From Cadophora sp. MPI-SDFR-AT-0126 (taxonomy: Eukaryota; Ascomycota; Leotiomycetes; Helotiales; Ploettnerulaceae): a DNA stretch of 64,000 nucleotides. A program made the position numbers and the translations under genes. The notes beneath the pieces were generated by a model. That model was not told the origin of the DNA, did not search any database, and saw only the letters and a program-made list of their open reading frames with translations. Positions 51,930 through 63,092 of the stretch are shown here, piece by piece (position 1 is the stretch's first letter; each line of letters begins with the position of its first letter). The DNA lies in assembly GCA_020747065.1 (NCBI GenBank), contig JAGMVK010000001.1, forward strand, positions 1,178,001 through 1,242,000, written 5' to 3'.

Positions 51930-53477
51930 ATGTCTGAGGAAGTCCAGCCTTCAAGTCCCGAAATGGATTTCGTCGCATTGCCGAAAATAGAGGTAAGTCA
52001 GTCGAGAGTCATTTAAGACACGCCCGTTCCCCCTTGCGTTCAGCGTTGCATCGACAATGGAGCCATGAAAGCCACGCAATGATAGTTAGCTTTTCCGCAT
52101 GTCCATGATATCCTGCTTCAGTAAAAAGGGTTTGACTCAGTGCTGAATTCCATTCGTCTTAGTTACACGCCCATCTCAGTGGCAGTATCAGTCGGGAATG
52201 TCTTCACGAAATATGGCTCCAAAAGAAGGCTCGAGGAGAAACAAGGCTAGAGGACCCTCTCATTGAGATGCCTGCTTGTAAGTTCGATTACGATTTGGAT
52301 ACGTGAGTTGTATTCCTGTGTGTTCTGCAATGTTTGTATTTTGTAGCTCTTGGAATCAAGTACTGCTTTCAATATTATGATGCAGAGCTTTGGATGCGAT
52401 GTCTCGGCTAAGGATCTCATAAACGCTCTCTCATCGAGGAGAGAGAGAGATCTTTCGAAGTTGCTCTCACTACTCGTGTTGTTCACATGCTTCATCTTTT
52501 ACTGTTCTCTTCATGTTTCAAAATCTCACACCAATCAGCTTCTTTCCTCTCTTCTCCAAATACATCTACGAGCTCTGCAACGACCTCCCCTCCCTAATCC
52601 AAACCACCAACTCCGTCCTCTCCTCCTTCTCCTCCGACGGCATCGCCTACCTCGAGCTACGCACCACACCACGCGCCATCCCCTCAGCAAACATCACCAA
52701 AGATGACTACATCCAAACGATCCTCTCCTGCATCGCCGCCTCAAACTCCTCCCCCAGTTCCCAAATGAAAACAAACCTCATCCTCTCCATCGACCGCCGC
52801 AACGACCTCACCACAGCCCTCGAAGTCGTAGACCTAGCCCTGAAATACCGCTCCAAGGGCGTCGTCGGCATCGATCTCTGCGGCGACCCAGCCGTCGGCG
52901 ACGTCTCGATCTTTGCGCCTGCATTCAAGAAAGCACGAGAAGCAGACCTGCCCATCACCATCCATTTCGCAGAAGCGCCAGCATCGTCCACGCCCGAGGA
53001 GCTCTGGTGTTTGCTAGAGTACATGCCGCAGCGGATCGGTCATGTGATTAACGTGCCGGACGATGTGAAGGAGGAGATCGTGAGGAGGAAGTTGGGGCTG
53101 GAGCTTTGTTTGAGCTGTAATGTGCATGCGAAGATGATCACGGGGACGTATGGGGATCATCATTTCGGGTGGTGGAGGGGGATGGGGTGTCCGATTGCGT
53201 TGAGTGTATGTCTTTTCCAAGTTCCCCTTCTATTCTTCTCACTTTTTGTTTTTGGGAGAGGTAGAAAGCCAACTTGGTGGTGGCACCAGACTAATGAATC
53301 ACATAGACGGACGACGTCGGTGTCTTTGGAAGCAGCCTTTCAAACGAGTACAGGCTCATCGCCGAGCACTTCAACCTCAGCCGCGCCGAGATCTGCGAAC
53401 TGGCACGTAGCGCGATAGACACGATCTTCGGAACTGAGGAGGATCAGCAGAGATTAAGGGATGTGATGTGGATATAA
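51930..53477 (+). CDS. Adenosine deaminase-like protein (ADAL / N6-methyl-AMP deaminase type)
   Basis: Four exons: 51930-51992, 52163-52302, 52539-53205 and 53307-53477 (346 aa). The TIM-barrel metal site starts with LHAHLSGSIS (HxH). Other landmarks are YLELRTTPRAIP, GIDLCGDPAVGD, HFAEAPASS (catalytic Glu after the metal-binding His), QRIGHVIN, ELCLSCNVHAK and, across the last intron, the paired Asp in STDDVGVFGSSLSNEY. LHAHLSGSI and SLSNEYRLIAEHF are characteristic of ADAL rather than classic ADA or the fungal adenine deaminase. ADAL enzymes in plants and animals hydrolyse N6-methyl-AMP to IMP in the cytosol, clearing m6A breakdown products. The intron at 52303-52538 is comparatively long (236 nt). 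Confidence 0.9.
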
Positions 53478-54143
53478 GCACATTCGCTTCTACTTGGTAA
53501 TACTAGATATTTAGATGAAGAACTGCGACGAACAAAATAGACCGTAAATGCGTAGATCAGACCACAAGTCACTCTCCCGTATCTTGAGAACGTAGTCAGA
53601 ATTTTTCATTTGAAGTGATGGCAGATTTCACGGGGGTTCCATACTGAAAATATATGCAGGAAAATTTCCAGCTTCGCATTCTCACCTCCGAGGTAGTGTC
53701 ATGTAATCCTCATGTACACTGATATGAAACAGAACTCATACTTAGATCAGAAGGATTCTTGAAATGGGATTGGAGTCCTCGCGAGGCCTATACTAGCTAG
53801 CTTCTAACGTGCTACCAGAAGAAAGCAACTATAGCATTATTTTGAAAAACATGCCCAAGAGCTCAAAAGGGTTTCCAATCATCTCCAGCTTCCACGGCAC
53901 GGAACCTTGCACATCCATCTATTCCCACCGCAAAGGTGGCGGCAACCCTAGCCTTTGGAATGTACTGTTGGTCGCTTGGTGGCAGTCGACGAAACCGGAA
54001 GTCCAGTGTTGAATGATGAGTCTCCAGCTTATTTCTGGACCGCTGATTCGGTCATCACATCAGTTCTGCCATCCACGGGTTTTATGGCCTGGACATTCTT
54101 GCGGCTTTCGTTGCCTAGCTGTGTTAGACAGGCAGTTCATGGC
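53478..54143. other. Intergenic between convergent 3' ends
   Basis: About 0.67 kb between the deaminase and the U-box cyclophilin genes. No gene or repeat is seen. Confidence 0.5.
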
Positions 54144-56021
54144 TCACCAACTGTCAAAATTTCCAAAGCCTCCCATCTTTATTTTCTTCTTGACTGGCTC
54201 ATCCTCAACCTGATCATCTCCGGCACCGGCTTTGCCGTTGCTGATATCCTTCGCAGCGTGCAAATATTTGCCTACACCACCAGCTTGCTCGCTCTGGACA
54301 ACGGTTCCATCGTGCCTGATTCGCTTGCCGGTCCAAGTGGTTTTGTCATCCTCCGTCCCTCCTTGTTTCTCAATCTCTTCCTTTTCCTTCTCTGCCTCAT
54401 CTTTCTCACGCTTTTGCTTCTGGAATTCTTCGAATGGGTCAACGAACACAACAACGTTGTCCATCACAATATCCTCCAATGGCCGGTTTCCATCGTCGCA
54501 TGGGACATTCTCGAGTTTTTGCAGTACATCCATTCCTCCAACGACTCTACCAAAAATTGTATGCTTCCGGTCTAGATGTTTTGCGGCCTTGTAGGTGATG
54601 AAGAACTGGCTGGAATTTGTGTTCTTTCCCTTGTTGGCCATGCTCATGACCCCTCGGGAATCGTGTGTCAAAGGCCCGTCGAATTCGTCTTGAAAATTCT
54701 TACCCCAGATACTTGTGCCTCCTTTACCCGTACCCGTAGGATCTCCACCTTGTATCATGAAGTTCCGAATATTCCGATGGAATTTCACGCCATTGTAGTA
54801 TCCCTTCTTCGCTAGCTGAACAAAGTTCCAGACTGCTCGTGGTGCGGTCTCAGTCTGTAGTTCGATATTGAGCGAGCCTTTGGAAGTTTCGATGCGAGCA
54901 TATCCCTTGATCTTTACTCGTTTTGGTCGAAGCATGTACTCCTCGTCTGTGAGAAGTGCGCGCTCTCCACTCGTTTCGGGCGTAAGTCCAGTAGATGTAA
55001 AACTTGCCGCCGCTTTTCCAGTTGTATACTGCGCAGCATTGTATGCCATCTTCTTTTCTTGCACCATTGACGGTCTGGTTGCAACAATTTGTGTCCCGGT
55101 CTTAGCCAGCGCCTTCGACCGATTGATATCACCACCAGCCTCGCGCTCTCTTCTCGCCTTCTCCACAGCTTCTTTCGCCCTCAACACCTTCTCTCCCACC
55201 CGTCCCAGGGCATCTATATTCACGCTCCCCTTCTTTCTATCTTCCTCCTGTTCCTTGGTTAGAACCGTCTCGCCCTCCTTCACAAAGTTGAATTTGCTTA
55301 AATCTCTGCTTTCCAGATTTTGTGGATCTTGGAGGGTGATGATGTCGGACCTGCCGAATTCGCGATCATCCACCAAATCATTCCACATCTTAGCCTTGAT
55401 GTTCAGCCTCTCCACAGTCTCCCAAGCAAAGACATTCGCCTCACTGCCATGCCTTATTGCCACAATATGTGTATTATCCGTGAACACCTTGAATGTAACC
55501 GGATCTACCATCTCACCTTTTCCGTCTCCAGAACCCATTCCACCATCCTGCGCGTCCGTATCGCCATTGCGGGCAAAGTTCAATTTGATGAGGTCCTTGT
55601 CCTTCATGGGCTTTCCCGTCACTGGATTCGTCCCATGTTTCTCAAGCCACTGACTTATAACCTCGACATCGAATATTGTCCCCTCTGCCGTGCAGACTGG
55701 GTGCTTGAAGGGTTGCAGGCTCGCGGCGCAGAAGTTGAAGGGGAGGCGCTTGAAGTTCGCTCCGTTTGGCGCTTTGAGGTTTACATTAGAGCCAGCGCTG
55801 GCTGAATATGCATCGGATGAAGACCATTCGGAATGGGTGATCTGTTGGAGTGGTCAGCACAAGCTCTCAACACAATCAGTAATCGCATCGAAGTATAGTA
55901 GGCGCACTGGTTGGAAAGATTCGAATACGTACGTAGAGTTTGTCGGTACCTATTCTCATAAAATATGATTAGCACGCACTTCCTTAATATTCTAGGTGGA
56001 CTGCGGCTTACCTTTCCCCAT
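54144..56021 (-). CDS. cyp8: U-box cyclophilin, peptidyl-prolyl isomerase CYP8/PPIL2-like
   Basis: Three exons: 56021-56012 (10 nt), 55949-55933 (17 nt) and 55841-54144 (574 aa). The two micro-exons encode only MGKGTDKLY, the conserved start of this family, followed by ITHSEWSSSDAYSA. A U-box-like domain (about 40-105: FNFCAASLQPFKHPVCTAEG ... VTGKPM) precedes a helical, charged linker. The cyclophilin domain spans about 320-480, with FHRNIRNFMIQGGDPTGTG, SSQFFIT and HTIFGRVVGG. Arg, Phe, Met and Gln of the isomerase site are present. The C-terminus is Lys/Glu-rich and ends KKKIKMGGFGNFDSW. Human PPIL2 and relatives associate with the spliceosome and have been linked to ubiquitin ligation; the location is expected to be nuclear. 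Confidence 0.94.
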
Positions 56022-57079
56022 CTTGCTGTGTCTAGAGAGATATGGTCATTTTCTTCAGGCGCAAGCTGTTGCCAAAAAGCTGGAGATTTTGCCAAGGCGC
56101 GACATGATCTAATCTTATCAATCTCGCCTCCGGACCCACTTCAACAACAACCTCTTGCCATCTTCATCAACATGTATTAATATCTCTGGCAAAAAAAATC
56201 GCCGACTCTTATTTGCCGACAGAAAGGGCTGACCTGAATCTAACGAACTCATTGATAAATCGCTCTTCGTCTTACTATCTACTCCCTGCGTGCATTTTAG
56301 TTCCAAGTTCCAAATTTTCAGAGACGCGAAATTTGACTGAGTGGTTAATTTACAGCTCAACCGACTCACCGCTTGGCTGTCTGTATTGGATTCACGAATT
56401 CAGAAAGCAAAATGGCCAGATTATCAGTGATAGTACGGTCACTGATCTCATCGAGGCTACGACCCAGAATGTTCAAAACCCAGGTAAGCGATAACCTCTA
56501 GATCACAATGGTGTAATACATAGTATGGCATGGCATTAAAGCCAGTTTGAACAGTCAGCAGAAAAGCTGTCTGATATACGATGTAAGAAACTCCATTTAA
56601 CGCCATCGAAGGTTGAAACTATGGTAGGTAAGTAATCGTGCCCGGCTGATTGATGTTCTGTGGATTTTGGCTGACACAGCTTCCTGTCACTTTTCATTAT
56701 TGAGACCAAGATACTTCAAAAGTAGTCGTTGCGCTAAAAGCAATACTCCTTACGAATCTATAGGCTATCTCTGGGAGACAGACATGTCTGAAGGAAGTCG
56801 AATGAAAAGCATTCGACAGGATGTTCCCTTCAGTACCATACAGTCTTTCTTGGGCTGATATCTCTGTGCATAACTCATGAACTCTTGAGAGACTACCCGA
56901 ATTGAAACCAAGACAAGAGTTTGGTCAGCCTTGGGTGCACTTGCTGGACTTGGGCGCGTCTAGCCTCGAAAGAAAAGTAAACATGAAAGTCAACATCGGC
57001 ATCACACAATCGTCCACCGTTTGTTTTGCATCATCCGCTCACCTTCCAGTTTGCCTATTGACCCTGATATTTATTCCAA
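56022..57079. other. Intergenic, divergent promoters, no gene seen
   Basis: About 1.06 kb between the cyclophilin start (minus) and the Ser/Gln-rich gene (plus). The 93-codon plus frame at 56213 lacks an ATG start. Nothing is called. Confidence 0.45.
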
Positions 57080-59693
57080 ATGTCTTTATCACCTTCGTCT
57101 ATATCCGTGTTTGAAACATCTGAAGAGGAATACACAGACAGCCTGAAAGATCAGCCAAGCCCCGAAGCTGCAAAAGCCTTAAACGACGAGCTTCGTCGTC
57201 AACGAATCAAGAATATCGAGGAGGCATTAGAACACGGTCCCACTGGTATGATATGTGTAAGTAATTTTAGAAAAGTTCCAACCTATTCAGAGTTCGAATT
57301 ACTCGCTTTGAGCGTGTTCCCTATTTCGAATAATGCTGACGCTCACCTTACAACCCACGAAGTAGTGAATATTAAGTGCTGTAAAAAAGATTTTCAACTT
57401 TTGTTCAATTGCGAAGCCAACGATGCTGTAATTGGTCTGCACGAAGCTGGCTCTCTACTCCGAGTCCTCGCCACAGAATTATCAACCCCCAAAGATCATT
57501 TCACGATGTCTTCAGCGCCTCCCATCTCCCAACAACACGGCGTCCCACAGACTGCCCACGACAAATCTGGAAACTCAGGCGATCCTTTCGTCAATGCTCC
57601 GTACATAACTTCAATTGGCAATACAGCTCACAATCTTGCTGCCGACGCGTACGAATGGGGGAACAGCCCATTCCAGTCAAACAACACTCAGGACTCACCA
57701 TCTATCAGCAATCCGATCGCTGTGTATCCCTCCACAAATCATTTTATGGCTGCAGATCCGCGACTCAGCTATGGCAATAGCTTCGGAGCTGCCAATGGCA
57801 TATCTCCATCAAAGCGAGTCTTCAGCTCATCATCTCTCAATTCCAACGCCATGGTCACTTCGGAGCTCGATTATAGCCCATCTTCAAAGCGCCGTGCAGG
57901 CCTTACCGGGTCAAACATTTACAATTCGACCGAAAAGACATGTCAAGAAGACATCGAGAATGCCGAGCCTATGAGACGAGCGGTCGCGAACCAAAGGATC
58001 AGACGAGCCACGACCAGTACAGTCACACAAGCTCCGAGCTTTGTCAATGGCACATCTGATTCTGCGATGTCAGATGTACCACAGGATTATAGCAAATACT
58101 ACCAATACCTGGCCGAGAAGCATAATATCAAAGGTTATCAGATGGCCAATGGAGGAGGCGTCGCTCAATCTCAAGTATATGTCTCGCCTTACAAGTCCAC
58201 CGACACTCCTACAAGCAACAGTCAACAACAGTACGCTGGAGTCAATCCAGTCGCCAATGACATCCCTCAGACTTTCACACCAGCCGCATTTCCAGATGGC
58301 TACTCGACGCGTCCTGGCCAATCTGATCACCCCAACAACCTCTCTCAGCAGGGAATTGGTTTTAGCAAGCTACCAACACACAATGCCATCGAAGAAAAGA
58401 TGCGCCGACATACAGAATCAATTCGAGACTTGCAAATGGCAGAAATCGAGATTGCGAGACAGCGTAGGGCAAATTCATCTACTGGTTTGCATCAGCAACT
58501 CGTGGGGCCTCCTGCCAACGCTCACTCCATCTCAGACCTGTGTTCGCCACATCAACCAATGCAAGGAAATACATACCCAGATTCTATCCAGAATACACCA
58601 ACATCGCAAGACCTATATGCTGAGCACTCAAATCTGGAACTGGATCAATACATGGGAGTGGGACATGGAAAGAACTCTCGCATCCTATCGCCACCAATCT
58701 TCTCAACAGATAATCTTGGTTTTGCAACAGCACCTCATGCTCTGTTGTCTCAATACTTCGAACTGAGTCTAAATGATGATCTCTGTAGTGAGATGGCTCC
58801 TGGACAGTGGCTGGGCCCAAATACTGACTCTGAGATGATCGCAAATGGAGCTTGCTCACATTACACCATGGACCACAACCAGGAGCACGCTTCCAGCTCT
58901 ACTTGTCCGTCGACTGCTTCGTACTCTACCGCCAAAACGACCCCTCAAGCCCGGCCCAGGACCGATATCAACAAAATCCATCCAGCATTCCGTCAAGAAT
59001 ATCAGGCTTACGAGGAGAACCTCATGAATGGTATCCAAACACAAACCAGTCTACCTCCATGGCTGGTGATGAGGGCTCGGAGGAAAGCTGGTCTCTTGCC
59101 ACCAGGGCTGTCTAACAGCGATTCGGGGTCCGAAGACGATTGTGCTCGATTGCCACCAAAGCCCCCTGCATATGAGCGCATCGTAGCTACTAACGAGACA
59201 GGTCCTCTCCCCAATATCAACCAGCCATATACCGGCAGCCTCAATCCCTCATCACCTCACTTGGCGGCACATCTCGCACTCAAACAAATGGCAATGCCAC
59301 GCATGCCTGTCCAGACCCCAACCAGAAAGACTGCCACACCCAGGAAGAAGACTGCGGCCTCGAAGACGAAGAAGACACCCACGCGCAGCAAGTCTCAAGC
59401 CAAGAAACCCTCTCAAAGTGATGGTCGAGCCGGTACTTCCGCTTGTCACCAATGCGGGACCGCTAATCTACGACTTCTCTTCGGTCACAAACGGAAACCA
59501 GGTCAATAGCTCTACATTGGAAAACATGATGGCTGGTGACTTTGCACAATTTTTTGGAAGCGCAGAGGAGGAACTCAAGTGGAAGCAGGATGCCGTTGCA
59601 GAAGCCATGGCTGAGCAAGACACTCCGTCAAAGCGACAATTGAAGATGGCTGAGCGAGAGAGAAACAAGTTGGAGAAGAAGGCTAAGCATTGA
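57080..59693 (+). CDS. Large Ser/Gln/Asn-rich hypothetical protein, 3' exon unresolved
   Basis: The first ATG (MSLSPSSISV) opens an 809-codon frame to 59509. N-terminal residues 1-60 are acidic and helical (SEEEYTDSLKDQ, KALNDELRRQRIKNIEEALEHG). The middle is disordered and rich in Ser, Asn, Gln and Pro. HPAFRQEYQAYEENLMNG with LPPWLVMRARRKAGLLPPG forms a short conserved-looking block at about 635-675. A Lys/Thr/Pro tail (TPTRKTATPRKKTAASKTKK) suggests nucleic-acid or chromatin contact. In another frame, 59418-59693 reads a convincing coding tail (ENMMAGDFAQFFGSAEEELKW ... NKLEKKAKH), so a small intron or an indel probably joins the two. A GTAAGT at 57257 also allows a 120-nt in-frame intron. 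Function unknown. Confidence 0.6.
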
Positions 59694-60909
59694 GTAGTGC
59701 TAGTGGAATCGTGATCAAGGCTTTGTTCTCCTCCTAATTCTTGTTTGGCTGTGGATTGGAGGATAAGTCATCTCATGGCGATGGTCATCGCACTTTCTTT
59801 CCTGCTTTCTTTTCTGCCTTTACAAGGTTGATGACGGAATACCCCTTATGATATTGGAGCACGAAAACTGGTGTTGCGCGATTGGAGGATTTCCCCTGAA
59901 TTATGCACGATTGGGTGGTATCTATGGGAACAAGGTCTATGGATTGTCTCTTCATCTCTAGGATCAGTACTACGATATGATTGGGGTTACTCTAGAAGAA
60001 TAAAAACTGCCTTCAACTTGTACCTTCTCGTCATCTGAACTCTGACACTTCTAATTGCCCGGAAAAGGTAACGTCACAACCTTTCTCAGTTTAGATAAAC
60101 TGTGCTTCACATCCAGCTTATCATCTACGTACCTCTCTTACAGCAGTAGCTCATGGACTGAACATGACCCCCGCCCCTCTTGTTTCAGTTCGCATTGCGT
60201 CTATATCTTCGACCCGCCTCATTTTCTTCCTTTCTCTTACGCATCAAGACAGTTCTCGGACCTGATCTCCTCAAGGCCGTTAATGACTCTTTTGATCTCC
60301 CCCGTCAATGTGTATGCTGTATTACCCAGTTAGTGGACGATGATTTTGACCCACAGATCCTCGCAATGAAACTCGAAAATATGCGGGAATATTGATGAAT
60401 AGCTACAGTAAATGCCATTCAAATGACCTATTAATCCAATAGCCTTACCACACTCTTTCCTCAGGATGCAAGGACGGATGTGGTCTTGCCAATCAAGAAG
60501 ATGAGGTAGTTGTGCAATGACTTTTAGGTGCCAAGGCTCGCTTATCCCTTCAAGTGTTGTTTTATTTTCTCGAGGCTGCCCTTTTGGGGAGGGCAATTCT
60601 GCCACAGTATCTCATCCAGCTGTGGACTATGATGTGATATGTTTGTTCTGCTATGTGTGTTCTCTGGCAAGGATGAAAGTTTGTGCAAAATTGAGCAGAA
60701 ACTAATTTGAAGAAGGCTCAAATAATATTAGAAGCGTGTCTTTGAAATAATGTACATTCCGATCGAAAAGTTGACATTGTACAGTCTATTTGTGATAAAT
60801 ATACAAATAAAGGTTCATATGATCTCTCAACGCCAGTACTAAAGTCACAGTGTGCCTCCGAGAATCGCGTCCGCCTCCGCCACCCCCATCTATCTCAGCC
60901 ATCCTATTT
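59694..60909. other. Intergenic between convergent 3' ends
   Basis: About 1.2 kb with short frames only. One at 60180-60395 has a protein-like C-terminal half (DLLKAVNDSFDLPRQCVCC) but no ATG start or convincing splice site, so it is not called. Confidence 0.4.
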
Positions 60910-61866
60910 TCACTTCGCCAAGTGCTCCTGATTCTGCATCTCTACATCGTGATTCTCGCTGGGAACAAGAGCCATCACAATCCTTCCAATAATAGTCTTC
61001 TTTGCAATATTCAGCGCCTTATCCCCCATCCCATTCCTCTGCAATGGCTGCGAACTCTCGGAGCTATTCATCTGGCGCGTAGTAGCTTGGCGGCGCTCAG
61101 CCTTGACGACCTTTCTCAAAGTCAGGCCCGTAACTTCAAAAGCAATTACGACCGGGACTTCCATCAAGTAGGCCATGCAAAGTAGCACGGTCTCATCGCC
61201 AGCGAGGAGGTTGAACCTCTGGTCGTGGCTGAATGTGCTGAAGCAGGAGTAGACTAATCGGACGAGGAGGAAGGGGAGTGCGAAAGCGACTGCGTATAGA
61301 AGTTGCTTTTCGCCGTCTTTGGCGTGCGGTGTTGAGAATGAGATGGCTATTGTGAAGCCTGTGAGCGCAACGTACGCAATAAAAAATAGTGCAGTGCCGA
61401 CTTTGTTCAAAGTTCCTGGACGGTAGGCGGCTGTGCTGCCAGCGTCCAAAGCTTTGACATAGGCATCGCTTGCATCGACACCACCGACAATGCCGAGGAT
61501 CAGACCGACCACGATGACTAACTGGACGATTCTGAGGATCGCGGGGTGGAGCTTGGAGTTGTGTGTCTCGCGAATGTTCTCGAGAAGTCGTCCCAGAAGG
61601 CCCATGGCAGCAAGCATAAGAGGCGAAAGTGCAACGTTATTCAAGATGGCGTATCCAGTGTAAAGGTCTGTGTTTGTTGGATCGTTGATGGTTGCCAACT
61701 CCATTGCTGGCCCAATGATACGAGCGAGACAGAAGATGATGAGATACATCCAGCCAGCGTTTCTGCGGAAGCCATGCCTCAATGCAAGGAAAATGGCTAC
61801 TACAAGACCCAATGTATACATGATGATTAGTCCAATAGAGACCCCGTCGCGGTACGTAAGAGCCAT
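60910..61866 (-). CDS. Seven-helix integral membrane protein (DUF7702-like)
   Basis: Single exon, 318 aa from the first ATG at 61866 (MALTYRDGVS). Seven hydrophobic segments can be counted: GVSIGLIIMYTLGLVVAIFL; WMYLIIFCLARIIGPAMEL; a third around NNVALSPLMLAAMGLL; ILRIVQLVIVVGLILGIVGG; GTALFFIAYVALTGFTIAI; AVAFALPFLLVRLVYSCF; and ETVLLCMAYLMEVPVVIAF. The C-terminal 65 residues are hydrophilic and would be cytosolic. Conserved-looking polar residues within helices include Arg-Ile-Ile-Gly-Pro in helix 2 and Arg-Leu-Val-Tyr in helix 6. It resembles the fungus-specific DUF7702 family, whose function is unknown; the family name is given from memory and should be confirmed by profile search. Confidence 0.78.
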   Translation of the reverse strand: MALTYRDGVSIGLIIMYTLGLVVAIFLALRHGFRRNAGWMYLIIFCLARIIGPAMELATINDPTNTDLYTGYAILNNVALSPLMLAAMGLLGRLLENIRETHNSKLHPAILRIVQLVIVVGLILGIVGGVDASDAYVKALDAGSTAAYRPGTLNKVGTALFFIAYVALTGFTIAISFSTPHAKDGEKQLLYAVAFALPFLLVRLVYSCFSTFSHDQRFNLLAGDETVLLCMAYLMEVPVVIAFEVTGLTLRKVVKAERRQATTRQMNSSESSQPLQRNGMGDKALNIAKKTIIGRIVMALVPSENHDVEMQNQEHLAK

Positions 61867-63092
61867 ATTGATGTATGAGGTTGCTGTAAGTTGTGAGATG
61901 GAGTTGTTATTCGAATTTGTCGTTGTTGGTGAAGATGGATATGGGCAAACGCGAAATACTCGAGGGGAGAGGAGCAGATGGAATATATATGAAAGATTGG
62001 ACACTTGAACCTATTCTTCCACGCAATCTGCCTCCATTCTGTAATCATTGCACTCCCGTACCGTACTGCATTTGGGAGTTCTCTTCGCACGCTAATCCCA
62101 ATAAGGTGGGCTTGATGTTCGCTTCGCTCAGCCTTGGAGTTCACACTAATGTTTACGCTGCCGATAGGCAAGATGACAACAAACCTCATCGTTACATGAC
62201 CAATAGGAGGCTGCGTCGGTAAAAGCTTGTCCCCCCAACCTTCGGGAACATTGAGGCTTGAATGTGGCTTGGCAGGCACGTCTCCCCGACTGCGTCCAGC
62301 GTTTACTCCGTAGTCGCCTCCACGCCCTTCCATACTACCTTACCCCCGTGGACAAGTGTATGGTATATGTTCTGATAAAATCTAATAACTTCGAGCTCAC
62401 TCTTTCGAGTCAAGTCATGTATTGGGGTGGGGGTCCTTGCTGGCAACCAGCAGAAACTTCGGCAAGACCGAAAGTCGAAGTGTTTTACCACAGAGACCTT
62501 CCTTTTGGGAACTCCCAGCAGAAAAGAAGAAGCATGTATCATAAATTTGCTAAATGGATAAATGAGAGTTCACGGGAACACCATCGTACTACATGGTACT
62601 CTGAAATGAGAAGTTTATGGCGATGAAAGATTCGGACGTTCTCCGGCTCTCAATCATTTTTGGGAAATCCTGCTGACTCATCCCGCTCAAAACCATGCCC
62701 TCTTGCCCCTGATGGAATCAAGCGAGCTACTCCCAAAAAGGTATGCAGTTCGTGAGGCCCAGTGTTTCTAAATTGTGACGCTGCAATCTGCCCCGAAATT
62801 ATCTCCATGGACCTTGTGCATGAGAAGGTGGAAGGAGAGCACGCATTTCCAGTGGCTCGCTCGTGGTCGACAAAGGGGCACAGCTCTCGGCATGCGTGGC
62901 CTCTGTTGACCCCCCCAAGAGGTTGAAGTGAAGAAGAAAAGAAGCTGCCTGGAAGACTCGACAATGTTGAACGATTCGAGGCCATGTTGTATTCGGCTTG
63001 AGAGTCTTCTGCATTTCCTTGCGTGTATTACTTACCTTGCTTGACATCCAGTTCGAGAACTCCTACTGTCATTACCGTCAGATTTCTCCATC
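61867..63092. other. Intergenic, divergent promoters, no gene seen
   Basis: About 1.2 kb between the membrane-protein start and the third Zn2Cys6 factor. The 122-codon plus frame at 62258 begins at TTG, contains no internal splice signals and is not called. Confidence 0.45.

Noticed and set aside
60130..60395. Possible small gene ending in LENMREY
   Set aside because: The last 50 codons look protein-like, but no ATG in frame and no acceptable upstream exon could be found.
62258..62626. 122-codon plus-strand frame
   Set aside because: Starts at TTG, no conserved features, lies in a divergent promoter region.
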